NCBI GenBank assembly: GCA_030672365.1
Contig: DAOVGM010000023.1
Coordinates: 1 to 46,715 of the forward strand
Length of the DNA: 46,715 nucleotides
Reading direction: 5' to 3'
From: Methanomassiliicoccales archaeon
Lineage (GTDB): Archaea; Thermoplasmatota; Thermoplasmata; SG8-5; JAGLSY01
A model generated the notes under the pieces. That model saw only the letters and a list, made by a program, of their open reading frames with translations, ran no database searches and had not been told where the DNA came from. Position 1 is the first letter of the stretch; each line of letters opens with the position of its first letter. Made by a program: the position numbers and the translations under genes. Positions 35,058 through 45,808 of the stretch are shown here, piece after piece.

Positions 35058-38000
35058 ATGACGCCTACAAAGAAACGTTTTACCGAGGATTTCATCTCCA
35101 AGTGGAGTAAAGCATCCAGTCCGGAGGAGGTTAACCGGACAGAAGAACTTTTGAAGCGGCAGGAGGCTCTTTTAAGAAAGGACCCGGACAATGCCAGGCT
35201 CTGGATGGCCTGCGGTGAAACCCTCCAGATACTCGGAAAGCACAGCGAGGCCCTGATAGCCTTCTTGAAGGCCAGGGAGTTGGAGCCGACCCTGCCCGGT
35301 CTGAAATTGTCTATTTCAAATGCCCAAGCGCGCGCCGGAAAGCCTGTCGAGGCGGTATCTGGCTATCTTTTGAGTTTACAGGAAGTTTGTGAGTCCATAG
35401 ACAGCCCCCACCTTCATAAACTCAAGGTCAGGGAAAGCGTCGACGACATACTGAAACAGATGTCCCGCGAGCTGTCTTCCGATCCCGAGCGTCAGAGAAA
35501 GGCACAGGCAGTCAACATCCTGACGGGAGTGCCGGGAATCGGCCACCTGAAGGCCAAGGTGCTTTTCGATGCCGGTTTCAGGTCAATCAAGGATTTGAAC
35601 GAGGCCAGTGTCGACGAGCTGGCCGAGGTCGAGGGCATAGGGCTCAAGACAGCCCAGAAGATTAAAATCGTGGTGACATTCCAGGAGAAGGCTGAGGGCA
35701 GACTGGAAGACATGCCGGGCGTCATAGGCCTGGACACCGACGAGAAAGAGGAAATGGAATGCCCCTTGTGTAAGACGATTTTGAGCGCGAGCTCCGCTGT
35801 CTGTTACGAGTGCGGCATGAAGTTCAAAGAGGCCGGCGATACAGAGGACGAGGACGACCTTCATGGACTGCTGGCCGAGTTCGACAGCATTTTGGCAGCA
35901 AAACCAGACGCCATCGCCACCTGGAATCAGAAAGGCGGCGTACTGACCAAGCTGGAAAGATATGAAGAAGCCATCAACGCATTCAACGAAGTTACTGTTA
36001 TCGACCCCAATTATCCAGGCGTCTGGAACATGAAGGCCGAGGTATTCACGAAGATGGGGGAACATCAGAAGGCCGCTTCTTGCTTCAAGCGGGCAATGGA
36101 GTTGGGCGTCGCCACGGCGGTATCGGAGGCGGCGGGTGAAGAGGTCGAGGAACTTCTTCATGAACTGGACACATTCGAGGACGATTCGGAAATAGACAAA
36201 GAAGTCTGGTTGTCCGAGCAGAGGGCGCTCCAGAAAGAGCTTCTGGACCTGGCAGAGGTCGACACGGACGATATCGACCTAGAACTGCCGTCACTGGACA
36301 AAGAAGAGGCGGAACTGCTCGACATCATCATGAAGGACGAGAAAACAGCGGCCGAGTCAGTTGAGGTTGAGATACCCGACATTGACGAAGAGGACATCAA
36401 GAAAATCGAGGAGATCACGAGGGCGCTGGATGAGGAGCGCGTCCCGCTGGCGCGCGTTGAGGAGGAGGTTACCCCAGAGGAGGTTGCGGCCATCGAAGCG
36501 GTCACGAAACCACTGGTGGGCAAGGCCCCGGAGCCAAAAGACCGGGGCATGACCAACGGGCTCGGGCGAGGCATGACTAACGGCCTCGCTAGAAAGGGGA
36601 TGATCAACGGCACCGGGCGCACGAACGGCCTGACGAATGGCGTGGGCAGAACCAATGGTATGACTAACGACCTCACTAACGGTCTGGGCAGGACAAATGG
36701 CTTGACCAATGGTGTTGGGCGTACAAATGGTCTCACCAACGGCCTGACGAATGGCCTGGGCAGGACAAATGGCTTGACCAACGGTGTTGGGCGTACAAAT
36801 GGTCTCACCAACGGCCTGACTAACGGCCTTACAAACGGAGTAACGAACGGTTTGACCAACGGCCTCAGGGCGCTCAAGTCCGGGATGACCAACGGGCTGA
36901 CGAACGGAACCGGCCTGACAAATGGTCTCGGCGGCAGACGATTCAGCAGGGAAGCCAGACGCAACAAATGGAAGTTGTACGTGATACCCTTGGTAACCAT
37001 GCTTATGCTGCTGGTTCCGATGGTTTCGACGACTGCCCCGCAACAAGAGCAGTTTCCGATCAACATAGACGGCGATTTCGCTGACTGGTCCAACGTGCAG
37101 TCGATTTCGTCGAACCCAGTGACGGGCACTTTCAACGCCAACGTTGACGTAACGAGCTGCGCGATGGAGAATAATCTGGAGAGATACCTCTCGTTCTGTG
37201 TCGATGTTGTGGGTATAATGTTCGCTGGCGAGCCGGTAACTCAAGAAGGTTATGTCGACGTCGTGCACATCCTCATAGACACCGACAACAACGACATGAC
37301 TGGCTATTCTGTTCGCGGCATCGGGGCGAACTACATGCTGAGCATAAGCGGATGGAACGGAGGAATCGTTTCTTCCTCGATTTCGGCGTATTCCGACATG
37401 ACAAACCAGGACAACTTCAACGGCTTTATATCGATGACGAACATCCGCGCGGAAATCAACGGCCAGCATCTCGAAACCCAGGTGGCGTGGTCTGCCATGG
37501 ACATTCTGGAGCCGACCGGCGTGACGGCAGTTGTTCACACCCAATCATGGAACGGGCACCACGACTTCTCTGACAGTTTCGTGACCAACGCCCTGACTAT
37601 AGCCAGCGCAACTCAAACCAGCCGGGCATCCGAGACGATGTCCGGGGCAAACCAACCGCTTCTTGATATCGGCATTACCGCGGTAAACGCGGACGTAGAT
37701 ATGGCGAACATTAGAGTTTCGTTGGTGGGCACATTCCAGCAAACCGACGTCGACGCCCTGCGCCTGATTGATTCCGCAGGGGCGGCGGTCTCTCAAATCA
37801 CCAATCCATCGCAAAACACAACATTGAGCATGGTAGGCACCTCAATTCCGAGAGGCCAGACATCCACATTCACTCTTCAAGCTGACATTTCCTCAAACGC
37901 GATTTTGGGCAGAACCATCGGAGCAAGGATCGAAAAGGCAGGCGACATCTCGCTCTTGAACGGCAGCGCGAGTCTGGTTACCATCGAAACCGCCAACGAC

Positions 38001-39263
38001 CTCGGTTACATCAGCGTCGTTCCCGGCAGCCCGATCGTCGACGGGGGATTTTCAGACTGGACATCAGAAAGCAGTGTCGACGGAGCAGGCGAATCAGGAT
38101 TGAGCCAGAGCGCCGACATAAGCAGGTACGGCGCCCAGAACGATGGCTCGAGTTTATTCTTCTATCTCAGTACGGCGGACGACATAATGGCCGGTTATTC
38201 TGTACCCTCCAGATCATCCCGTGCACCATCAGGTCAGACAACAACTACCACCACAGCTGCGGACAGTGACGGCGACGGCCTCTTGGATGACGAAGAGCCG
38301 GAAGAGTTCAGGTTTGACTTCGACAACGACGGCATTCCTGATACGGAGGATAACGACAAGGACAACGACGGAATACTGGACTACGGCTCGGGGGGAAACG
38401 ACACCGAGCTCTACAACCCGGTCACGAAAGCCACGAGGTTCATAGGGACTTACAGGCGTCCCGCAATTACTGGCTATGACACAGCCCGTATTTTCATAAA
38501 CTCGGATAACAACACCGCAACCGGGTATTCAGGAAACGGAATAGGCGCGGATTATATGCTCGAATTCCTCGGCAAGGGTGGGGTGGTAAAAGAGGCCACA
38601 TCTTACGTATTCTCGGGTGCTTACCAGGGATCTTGGAACTGGTCGGAATCCGGAGTGCTGGCCTATCAGAAGGATACGATGCAATTGGAGGCTTCGCTGA
38701 ACGTAGCGACAACATCTGACATCGAAGTGTGGTTCGAGACAACTGCTTGGAATGGGGATGAGGACACATCAGATGATGTTGTACATGCGGTACTAGTAAC
38801 ATTTGCCGTCAGGTCTGGCGGTGGGGGTGAAGGTGTGTTGGGACCGACCTTCCCGGTCATGGTCTATGGGGTGGTGAAAAACAGCACAGGCCCCGCACCG
38901 GACGGAACATGGGTCACCATAGTTGTCAAAGACAGTGGTGGCACGCCACAGGCCTGGTACAACACCACGACTTCCACGATTGACGGCACCCAAGGCAGGT
39001 TTGTCAGAACAGGAATATATGTTCAGGCGGGCTGGACAATAGAGCTCAATGTGTCATATACTTGGTCTGGCTCGACATACACTGGCACCAACGGCACGAC
39101 TGTGGTTTCTAATAAGTACCTCTATAATATGGATGTCAATACCACATCTGCAGTTATTCCAGAGTTCAGATTCATCATTTTACCAATACTGGCATTTATT
39201 CCGTTAATTTCAATGAGTAGACGAAGGAGAAATAAGAAAAGAGCGGGCGGTGGTCGAAAATGA
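35058..39263 (+). CDS. Large membrane-spanning protein: TPR + helix-hairpin-helix + Zn ribbon, TNGL-repeat linker, TM, extracellular domain with Ca-binding-type DxDxDG repeats, C-terminal PEF-CTERM-like sorting signal
   Basis: NILTGVPGIGHLKAKVLFDAGF (HhH); CPLC...CYEC (Zn ribbon); GRTNGLTNG repeats; KWKLYVIPLVTMLMLLVPMV (TM); DSDGDGLLDDEE...DNDGIPDTEDNDKDNDGILD; VIPEFRFIILPILAFIPLISMSRRRRNKKR. Confidence 0.85.
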   Translation: MTPTKKRFTEDFISKWSKASSPEEVNRTEELLKRQEALLRKDPDNARLWMACGETLQILGKHSEALIAFLKARELEPTLPGLKLSISNAQARAGKPVEAVSGYLLSLQEVCESIDSPHLHKLKVRESVDDILKQMSRELSSDPERQRKAQAVNILTGVPGIGHLKAKVLFDAGFRSIKDLNEASVDELAEVEGIGLKTAQKIKIVVTFQEKAEGRLEDMPGVIGLDTDEKEEMECPLCKTILSASSAVCYECGMKFKEAGDTEDEDDLHGLLAEFDSILAAKPDAIATWNQKGGVLTKLERYEEAINAFNEVTVIDPNYPGVWNMKAEVFTKMGEHQKAASCFKRAMELGVATAVSEAAGEEVEELLHELDTFEDDSEIDKEVWLSEQRALQKELLDLAEVDTDDIDLELPSLDKEEAELLDIIMKDEKTAAESVEVEIPDIDEEDIKKIEEITRALDEERVPLARVEEEVTPEEVAAIEAVTKPLVGKAPEPKDRGMTNGLGRGMTNGLARKGMINGTGRTNGLTNGVGRTNGMTNDLTNGLGRTNGLTNGVGRTNGLTNGLTNGLGRTNGLTNGVGRTNGLTNGLTNGLTNGVTNGLTNGLRALKSGMTNGLTNGTGLTNGLGGRRFSREARRNKWKLYVIPLVTMLMLLVPMVSTTAPQQEQFPINIDGDFADWSNVQSISSNPVTGTFNANVDVTSCAMENNLERYLSFCVDVVGIMFAGEPVTQEGYVDVVHILIDTDNNDMTGYSVRGIGANYMLSISGWNGGIVSSSISAYSDMTNQDNFNGFISMTNIRAEINGQHLETQVAWSAMDILEPTGVTAVVHTQSWNGHHDFSDSFVTNALTIASATQTSRASETMSGANQPLLDIGITAVNADVDMANIRVSLVGTFQQTDVDALRLIDSAGAAVSQITNPSQNTTLSMVGTSIPRGQTSTFTLQADISSNAILGRTIGARIEKAGDISLLNGSASLVTIETANDLGYISVVPGSPIVDGGFSDWTSESSVDGAGESGLSQSADISRYGAQNDGSSLFFYLSTADDIMAGYSVPSRSSRAPSGQTTTTTTAADSDGDGLLDDEEPEEFRFDFDNDGIPDTEDNDKDNDGILDYGSGGNDTELYNPVTKATRFIGTYRRPAITGYDTARIFINSDNNTATGYSGNGIGADYMLEFLGKGGVVKEATSYVFSGAYQGSWNWSESGVLAYQKDTMQLEASLNVATTSDIEVWFETTAWNGDEDTSDDVVHAVLVTFAVRSGGGGEGVLGPTFPVMVYGVVKNSTGPAPDGTWVTIVVKDSGGTPQAWYNTTTSTIDGTQGRFVRTGIYVQAGWTIELNVSYTWSGSTYTGTNGTTVVSNKYLYNMDVNTTSAVIPEFRFIILPILAFIPLISMSRRRRNKKRAGGGRK
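36541..36950 (+). repeat. Degenerate tandem coding repeat for (R)TNGLTNG(L/V) units
   Basis: Multiple 'ggc ctg ac(g/t) aa(t/c) gg' units at DNA and protein level within the 35058-39263 ORF. Confidence 0.9.
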
Positions 39264-39303
39264 TATATACTACTCGTAACAATATAAATGAGGAGGAAAG
39301 AGG

Positions 39304-42300
39304 ATGAAGCAAGATAGAGTAATGTGGGCATCTAAAATCATATGCACAGTCGTTGTTCTGATGATGGTAACAGCAACGATTTTACCGCTTACCGTGGGAG
39401 ACACGCTCTACGAGATTACATCTGGCGAGGGCGATTCTGGAGCAGGCACAACTGCGCAGTTCGGCTGGAACGTATCAAAGGCCGGAGACGTAGACGGCGA
39501 TGGCACACCAGATATCATCGTTGGAGCACCTAATGCAGATTATGGTGGTAACACAGATTGCGGTGCGGCCTTCATTTTCTTCGGCTATGAAGGTATTGAA
39601 GATAGCGACCTCAATGCCAGCAGCGCAAACGTTTCTATTTATGGGGCCAACGCCGGCGACCACTTCGGTTGGGACGTGAGCGATGCGGGGGATGTCAATG
39701 GTAATTATGCCGACATCATAATTGGCGCACCCGATGCTCTGACCTACGGTACGGACAGGAATGGGAGTGCTTATATTTTCTATGGTAAAGGCCTGGACTG
39801 GGAGGCAGTGACCGACGATGGGGTCTGGGCTTTGTCTTCGACTGCGGCTAACGTCACCATCGATGGCGAGGCAGACGGCGACAGGTTCGGGGCGAGCGTG
39901 AGCTGTGCTGGCAATTATGATAATTTAGTTAATGATGATGTGATAGTGGGGGCGCCGAATGCTGATTCAGGAAAAGGCAGAGCCTACATATTCTATGATG
40001 GCTCCATGTCCACAAGTATCAGTGCAGCAAATGCAGATATAATCATGAATGGAAAACATGAAAATGGCAAATTCGGCACATCTGTTTCATCTGCTGGTGA
40101 CACAGATGGAGTTGGCGGCACAGAGGTTGTTGTTGGTGAGCCAGGTAGTGAAAGGGCGTATGTATATTATCCCCCCTCAGACCAGACTGCGAATGCTGAT
40201 GACCCGGCTAGCGGAACCGTGACGCCAAGCACGAATGGATATGTAAAGACACAAGCAAGCGATGATGATTATGAGATTTTGGAGGAGGAAGCAGGAGGCG
40301 GATCTTCCGTAATCTGGGATGATGATTTTGAGACCGATAAAGGATGGACTGGTTATGGAGGTGGTGGAGAATGGGAGCGAGCGGCTCCGAGTGGTCTTGG
40401 GGGTGAGCACGGGAATTCAGATCCAAGTGCAGACCATACAAGTGGTTCAGGGACGCTCTGTCTCGGGAATGACATCACAGGTGGAGGTACGTATCTAGGC
40501 GACTATGAGAATACCGGAGGAACCACCTACTGGATTACTTCGCCTTCGATAGATTTTACAGGGAAGACTAATGTTCACATGCGCTTCTGGCGCTACCTCA
40601 ACGTCGAGAACAGCGCCTATGACAATGCATACATTGAAACTCAGAACGGTGTAACAGGATGGACCCGCCTTTGGGACAACACAGACTTCCTCGTCACCGA
40701 TAATGTCTGGATTCAGGTAATATATGATGTGTCAACGATGGCTGATAACCAGAACGCTTTCCAGGTGCGTTTCGGTATCGATGGGGACAGTACCTGGTTC
40801 TTTTCGGGCTGGAACATAGACGATTTCGAACTACTAACTGGAACCTTGGCTACGTATGATTATTCCTCTGGTTACAACACGGACAAGTGGTCTTATGATA
40901 AGTCAAACGAGGCTGTCCGACCACCTGGCTCTGGTCCTGCCGTTGCCGGGGAAGCAGCATTCACAAGTGCCAACATTGCTGGAACCGATAATATCCGATA
41001 CTCAACCACTATCACTGCAGGAACCTATAGCTTTCAACGCTTCGAGATCAACATTGCCGAGAATCCTGCAAACATTGATGGACTCTACCTGGAGTATGAG
41101 GGCGGTGCTTCAGGAACAGCTACTGGGACCAACGGCTACATGTGGAACTTCACTTCTGGAGCATGGGAGGTCTGGGCAAACACCCCAATGTATGTTGGTG
41201 GTGATACCGCGTCAGACGTTTCTTATTTGAATGGATTCTCAAACTATATCAGCGGTGGGAAGCTTTACTTTCTGGCCGAGTGTGGTGCATCTGATGTAGG
41301 GATAACACATCGTACCGATCATGTCCAGGTTCAAATATTCACCGAGAGTGCAATTTCAACTAGCAAACTAGAGCACAAATGGACAATTCCTGTAACCACA
41401 GGCGGCACATTCTACCTAGAAGCGAATCGAACAGACAAAGGCGAGGGCGACACATTAGATTTCTATTACTCGCTCACAGGCACTGGCACAGTGGGAGACA
41501 CTGGTGCTGGATGGGTCTCGATGATGGGCCAGATCACGATTCCAACAACTGGTGACCCAGACAGCTACCAAACCTATTCAGACTCAACCCTGGACACCCA
41601 CACAGGCCCTTTGTATATTGGAGTTGTTGACGCAGACAGAACAGGTGACAACACTTTGAAAGATGTGCTATGTGTTGATCATATGTTTGTTCGAGGGATA
41701 TCTTTCAAAGAACTTATTGGAGAAAGAGTAACCCAGAGCACAGATTATACGGCGACAGCAGATACTGCTGTAACTGGCACAGTTACAAACACCTACGCCA
41801 AAACCCAGGCAACAGATGATGATTATGAATCAATACAGGAAGTATCTGTTGCAGCCACATATGATTATGATTATACAACAGACGAAGTGTTTACCCAGTC
41901 TGAGTCTCACACAAACGACCACACAGCCACGCAAGCGCTTGGGGGGAACACCGAGGATATTGTTGAGCTGAGTATGCCTGGTGGTGGAAACGAATATCTA
42001 TACGTTGACGGTTGGGGCAGCGAAAGAACAGCCTGGACAGAAGCTGGCAATGCGCCTTACCTGAATGCACAAGATGAGCCTACACATATCATTAGCACGA
42101 CAAGTGATGGTGCACAGAGCGGAGATTACACATTCCAGAATAGTGCTATTACAGGGACCTTTTCGAGTTCGCAGGTCGAATTCTATGCTAACAATGATGA
42201 TGGTGCGGCTAATGATGAATTCCTCGTATACATTCACGATGGCACTTCGTGGAATTACATTGGCACGGTTCAACCAACAGGTACTATATATGCATGGTTT

Positions 42301-45300
42301 GCACTAGATACTTCAGGCATATTAGATACTGAAACCAAAATTGATGCCGCTAAACTATATGTAGAGTTCAACAGGGTTGGACAAACAGATGATGTTCGAA
42401 TCGATTGCGCTCGCATTTATTGGGAGACCACAGGCGTAGCTCATGAGTCACTCGAGCACAAATGGCAGTTCACTAACACGCCATTGTCAGCCTCGCAATA
42501 TGAATTCCATGCCTTTGTGGGCTGGGACGGGGCTGGGGCTGGGGACGACACCTTCGAGTATTACTACTCAGAGGCAAACCCCCCAACCACCAGTGTCGGT
42601 GACCCCTCAGAATGGACATTGATGTTCACTGACAGCACTGAAGCAGTAAACGAGCAGACCTTCGACCTTGACAATGATGGATACACTGGCGGAACCTTCT
42701 ATGTAGGGGTTATTGACACTGCCAGTTCAGGTGATGGTAAGGACACTTTGATTGTCGATTATTTGTATGTGGAAACATTGATTACACCTGCAACATCAGA
42801 GTTAGAACATAAATGGACCTTTGCCGGTGTCAGTGCTGGAACTGACACGACCTTCTACCTTGAAGCTTACCGCACCAATCTGGATAGTGAAGATTTCGAG
42901 TTCTATTACTCTACCACTGGTGCGGGAAGTGTCAGCACCTGGACACCGATGCCTAGTCTTGATCTTACAAAGACCACTGATGACGATGTCTACCAAGAAT
43001 TTTCTGATGGGACATTGGACGCGTTCACTGGCACTCTCTATGTTGGGGTGATAGATGCGACAAGTGGAGATTCTAACCTGGATACGGTTTACATAGACCA
43101 CATGTACTTCAGAGCATCAGGGGCGATGCTTGATTCTGATTTTGGTTTCTCTGTTGGCTATGTTGATAATTTGAACGATGATGGTAGTAATACACCAGAT
43201 GTGTTGATTGGTGCACCCTCAGCTAACAACGGTTACGCATATGGCTGGTTCGACGGCGATTTTGAAACTATGGCATCCAGAACAGACACGAGCCAAGCAG
43301 ATTTTACTGTTTCGGGAAGTAGCCTGGCATCGAGTAATCCAAATAATAACATTTTTGCAACATCTGGTGGGGACTTGAATTTGAGTGCTAATATAATCTT
43401 TGAAGATGATTTTGAGGATGATACTGTAGGAGGCAACCCTGACGATCCTCCCTGGACAACAACTGAAGATGCGGATGCGGTGGTTTCGATTGTTAATACG
43501 ATTTATTATCCTCCATCAGATCCAAGTGGCCAGTGTGTTGAGCTTGCAGATTCTGGTACGGGACCTGTTGGTGATTATTGTAGAATCACAGCATCATTTA
43601 CTGCAATTGCTGAAGGGTGTGTAGAATATTATCTTCGAGTAAGCAATACCGAGGAAACCGATATATTTGTAAAGACAGGTGCTACAAACGTAATGATTAT
43701 GTTTTTTTCAGGTAATAACATATACTGGCATGACGGGAGTAACCATGACATAGGCGATTATGTCATTGATACATGGTATCACGTAAGACTGATATTCGAT
43801 TGTGACACAAATAAATATGATATATATATCGACGATATGGTAACGCCAGCAAAAACTGGTGCTGATTTTGATACAGGTGCAACCGATGTCAATACAATTG
43901 AATTTGTATCGCCTACCGGCACTACCGTAACAGCCTATATAGATAAGATAAAGGTCTATGATTTTGATACCCCTGGCAACTACACCTCATCAACCACCAC
44001 GGCCCCCTATTATTTAACTGCCGTTAAACCATATTGGAATCTCACAACACCCACGGGTACCACAGCCTGGATAAACATCTCAAGGGATGGTGGTATAACT
44101 TGGAATCAATCTGCCATCTCCAATGGCTGTTGGTACACCTTCCCAAGTGAGGCCATAGGCAAGGAACTGTGTTATAAGATTGAGATGTCAACCACCCATG
44201 TTGGCTTCACCCCTGTTTTGGAGGATATCACACTGTATTACGAATACTGCAATCCTCCGGATGTAACATTCACCGGCTCATCCTCCGGCGACAAATTCGG
44301 CTTTTCGGTAGCTTCAGCTGGCGATATCGACGGCGACAGCATAGGTGACATAATCGTTGGAGCGCCGTATGATGATGACGGTGGAGCAGATGCCGGCGGT
44401 ATATTCGTTTATTGTGGCGGCGCGTATCTTTCAGGAACTGTCTCGGCAGCGAACGCTAACTTCACCTACTTCGGTGAGAACGCTGGCGATATGTTAGGTT
44501 GGTCTGTGAGCACAGCCGGGGATATCAACGAGCACGGATACGATGATGTGATTGCTGGTGCGCCATACTATGACTCCTCCAAGGGGATGGCGTATGCGTT
44601 GTCGATAGCTCTGCCCATGAAAATCACATCTTTTACAATAGCTGAGAACAGTTCTGATGCACTGGACGTGGACCTGAGCTGGAGTTCTGTCAAGGGCGCT
44701 ACAAAATACAAAATATTCAGATCCGACAGACCTTGGAAGTTCAACTGGGCCTCCCCTATTGCCACAATCGATGCTCCGGCGACATCATGGACAGATACAA
44801 CTGCCGCGAGGAACACCACTAATTCGCAAAACATGACCGCCTATTACTATGCGATAAGGGCCGAGAATCCAATAGGTGAGTTGGGCTCATTCAAAATGTT
44901 CGCCATATACCGCATGGACCTTGTGAAAGGATGGAACCTTGTATCGTGGTTCTCGAATGCTACTCAGGACATAGAATCAGAAGCCTTCAAGAACTTGGAG
45001 GATGACGACGGCACGAATCCCGACACTTACGAATACGACAAGGTCGAACGCTGGAATCCGACCACCCAGCAGTGGGAATCATACACTACAGATGGTGATC
45101 TCGGTCCGTTCTCAGATATGGCTCCGGGCTATGCGTATGCTGTGCAGTGCAACCACACAGGCGGCGATGGCGTAATCACATGGACGTACACGGAGGACTT
45201 CGGCTCTCCGACGTTCAGCTCTGCAGACGATTCGGCATTGGGTGCTCCGACAAACTTCCAGCTTGCACGAAATGCCGGCAACCCCGACCATGTGGACTTG

Positions 45301-45795
45301 AGCTGGACCGCGGTTGGCGGAGCCGCCCGTTACAACATTTACCGCTCCACAACGAAATGGGGCTTTGACTTCAACTCTCCAATATATTTCACGGCAAACG
45401 GAGCAGAAGTTACCTGGACTGACACGACATCGACACAGGAGAACGGTGCATACAACCACTCGGTTTACTACTACATTGTCCGGGCTGTTGATGCAAGCGG
45501 CGATATAGAGAAGAACACCAATGCTGTCGGCATGCACAGGATGGACTTTATGACTGGTATCAACTATATCAGCTGGGGCGTGATGAAAATCGAAGACATA
45601 GACGCGGCAGCGTTGGCCAGTCTAACCTGGGGCGGCGATTATTTTGCAGTATCTCGCTGGAACGAGACAGCACAGGAATTCAATAATACTGACTGGGCCA
45701 CAGTAAATGACTTCACCGACTTTGAGCCGGGATACGGGTACGCAGTGTATGCGATACAGGCATGCACCTGGACCTACGTTGAGTACACGACATGA
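39304..45795 (+). CDS. Giant secreted FG-GAP/integrin-alpha-like repeat protein with fibronectin-III-like C-terminal modules
   Basis: Signal peptide; FG-GAP motifs (FGWNVSKAGDVDGDGTPDIIVGAPNADYGG, FGFSVASAGDIDGDSIGDIIVGAPYDDDGG); duplicated 'DVDLSWSSVKGATKYKIFRSDRPW' type modules. Confidence 0.88.
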   Translation: MKQDRVMWASKIICTVVVLMMVTATILPLTVGDTLYEITSGEGDSGAGTTAQFGWNVSKAGDVDGDGTPDIIVGAPNADYGGNTDCGAAFIFFGYEGIEDSDLNASSANVSIYGANAGDHFGWDVSDAGDVNGNYADIIIGAPDALTYGTDRNGSAYIFYGKGLDWEAVTDDGVWALSSTAANVTIDGEADGDRFGASVSCAGNYDNLVNDDVIVGAPNADSGKGRAYIFYDGSMSTSISAANADIIMNGKHENGKFGTSVSSAGDTDGVGGTEVVVGEPGSERAYVYYPPSDQTANADDPASGTVTPSTNGYVKTQASDDDYEILEEEAGGGSSVIWDDDFETDKGWTGYGGGGEWERAAPSGLGGEHGNSDPSADHTSGSGTLCLGNDITGGGTYLGDYENTGGTTYWITSPSIDFTGKTNVHMRFWRYLNVENSAYDNAYIETQNGVTGWTRLWDNTDFLVTDNVWIQVIYDVSTMADNQNAFQVRFGIDGDSTWFFSGWNIDDFELLTGTLATYDYSSGYNTDKWSYDKSNEAVRPPGSGPAVAGEAAFTSANIAGTDNIRYSTTITAGTYSFQRFEINIAENPANIDGLYLEYEGGASGTATGTNGYMWNFTSGAWEVWANTPMYVGGDTASDVSYLNGFSNYISGGKLYFLAECGASDVGITHRTDHVQVQIFTESAISTSKLEHKWTIPVTTGGTFYLEANRTDKGEGDTLDFYYSLTGTGTVGDTGAGWVSMMGQITIPTTGDPDSYQTYSDSTLDTHTGPLYIGVVDADRTGDNTLKDVLCVDHMFVRGISFKELIGERVTQSTDYTATADTAVTGTVTNTYAKTQATDDDYESIQEVSVAATYDYDYTTDEVFTQSESHTNDHTATQALGGNTEDIVELSMPGGGNEYLYVDGWGSERTAWTEAGNAPYLNAQDEPTHIISTTSDGAQSGDYTFQNSAITGTFSSSQVEFYANNDDGAANDEFLVYIHDGTSWNYIGTVQPTGTIYAWFALDTSGILDTETKIDAAKLYVEFNRVGQTDDVRIDCARIYWETTGVAHESLEHKWQFTNTPLSASQYEFHAFVGWDGAGAGDDTFEYYYSEANPPTTSVGDPSEWTLMFTDSTEAVNEQTFDLDNDGYTGGTFYVGVIDTASSGDGKDTLIVDYLYVETLITPATSELEHKWTFAGVSAGTDTTFYLEAYRTNLDSEDFEFYYSTTGAGSVSTWTPMPSLDLTKTTDDDVYQEFSDGTLDAFTGTLYVGVIDATSGDSNLDTVYIDHMYFRASGAMLDSDFGFSVGYVDNLNDDGSNTPDVLIGAPSANNGYAYGWFDGDFETMASRTDTSQADFTVSGSSLASSNPNNNIFATSGGDLNLSANIIFEDDFEDDTVGGNPDDPPWTTTEDADAVVSIVNTIYYPPSDPSGQCVELADSGTGPVGDYCRITASFTAIAEGCVEYYLRVSNTEETDIFVKTGATNVMIMFFSGNNIYWHDGSNHDIGDYVIDTWYHVRLIFDCDTNKYDIYIDDMVTPAKTGADFDTGATDVNTIEFVSPTGTTVTAYIDKIKVYDFDTPGNYTSSTTTAPYYLTAVKPYWNLTTPTGTTAWINISRDGGITWNQSAISNGCWYTFPSEAIGKELCYKIEMSTTHVGFTPVLEDITLYYEYCNPPDVTFTGSSSGDKFGFSVASAGDIDGDSIGDIIVGAPYDDDGGADAGGIFVYCGGAYLSGTVSAANANFTYFGENAGDMLGWSVSTAGDINEHGYDDVIAGAPYYDSSKGMAYALSIALPMKITSFTIAENSSDALDVDLSWSSVKGATKYKIFRSDRPWKFNWASPIATIDAPATSWTDTTAARNTTNSQNMTAYYYAIRAENPIGELGSFKMFAIYRMDLVKGWNLVSWFSNATQDIESEAFKNLEDDDGTNPDTYEYDKVERWNPTTQQWESYTTDGDLGPFSDMAPGYAYAVQCNHTGGDGVITWTYTEDFGSPTFSSADDSALGAPTNFQLARNAGNPDHVDLSWTAVGGAARYNIYRSTTKWGFDFNSPIYFTANGAEVTWTDTTSTQENGAYNHSVYYYIVRAVDASGDIEKNTNAVGMHRMDFMTGINYISWGVMKIEDIDAAALASLTWGGDYFAVSRWNETAQEFNNTDWATVNDFTDFEPGYGYAVYAIQACTWTYVEYTT

Positions 45796-45808
45796 TGGTG
45801 TCGATAGA

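Noticed and set aside
36158-37141. 327-aa minus-strand ORF rich in VRPFVRPTPLVKPFV repeats
   Set aside because: Antisense shadow of the TNGL repeat and acidic regions of the 35058-39263 gene. No SD, and the composition is explained by the reverse complement of the repeat codons.
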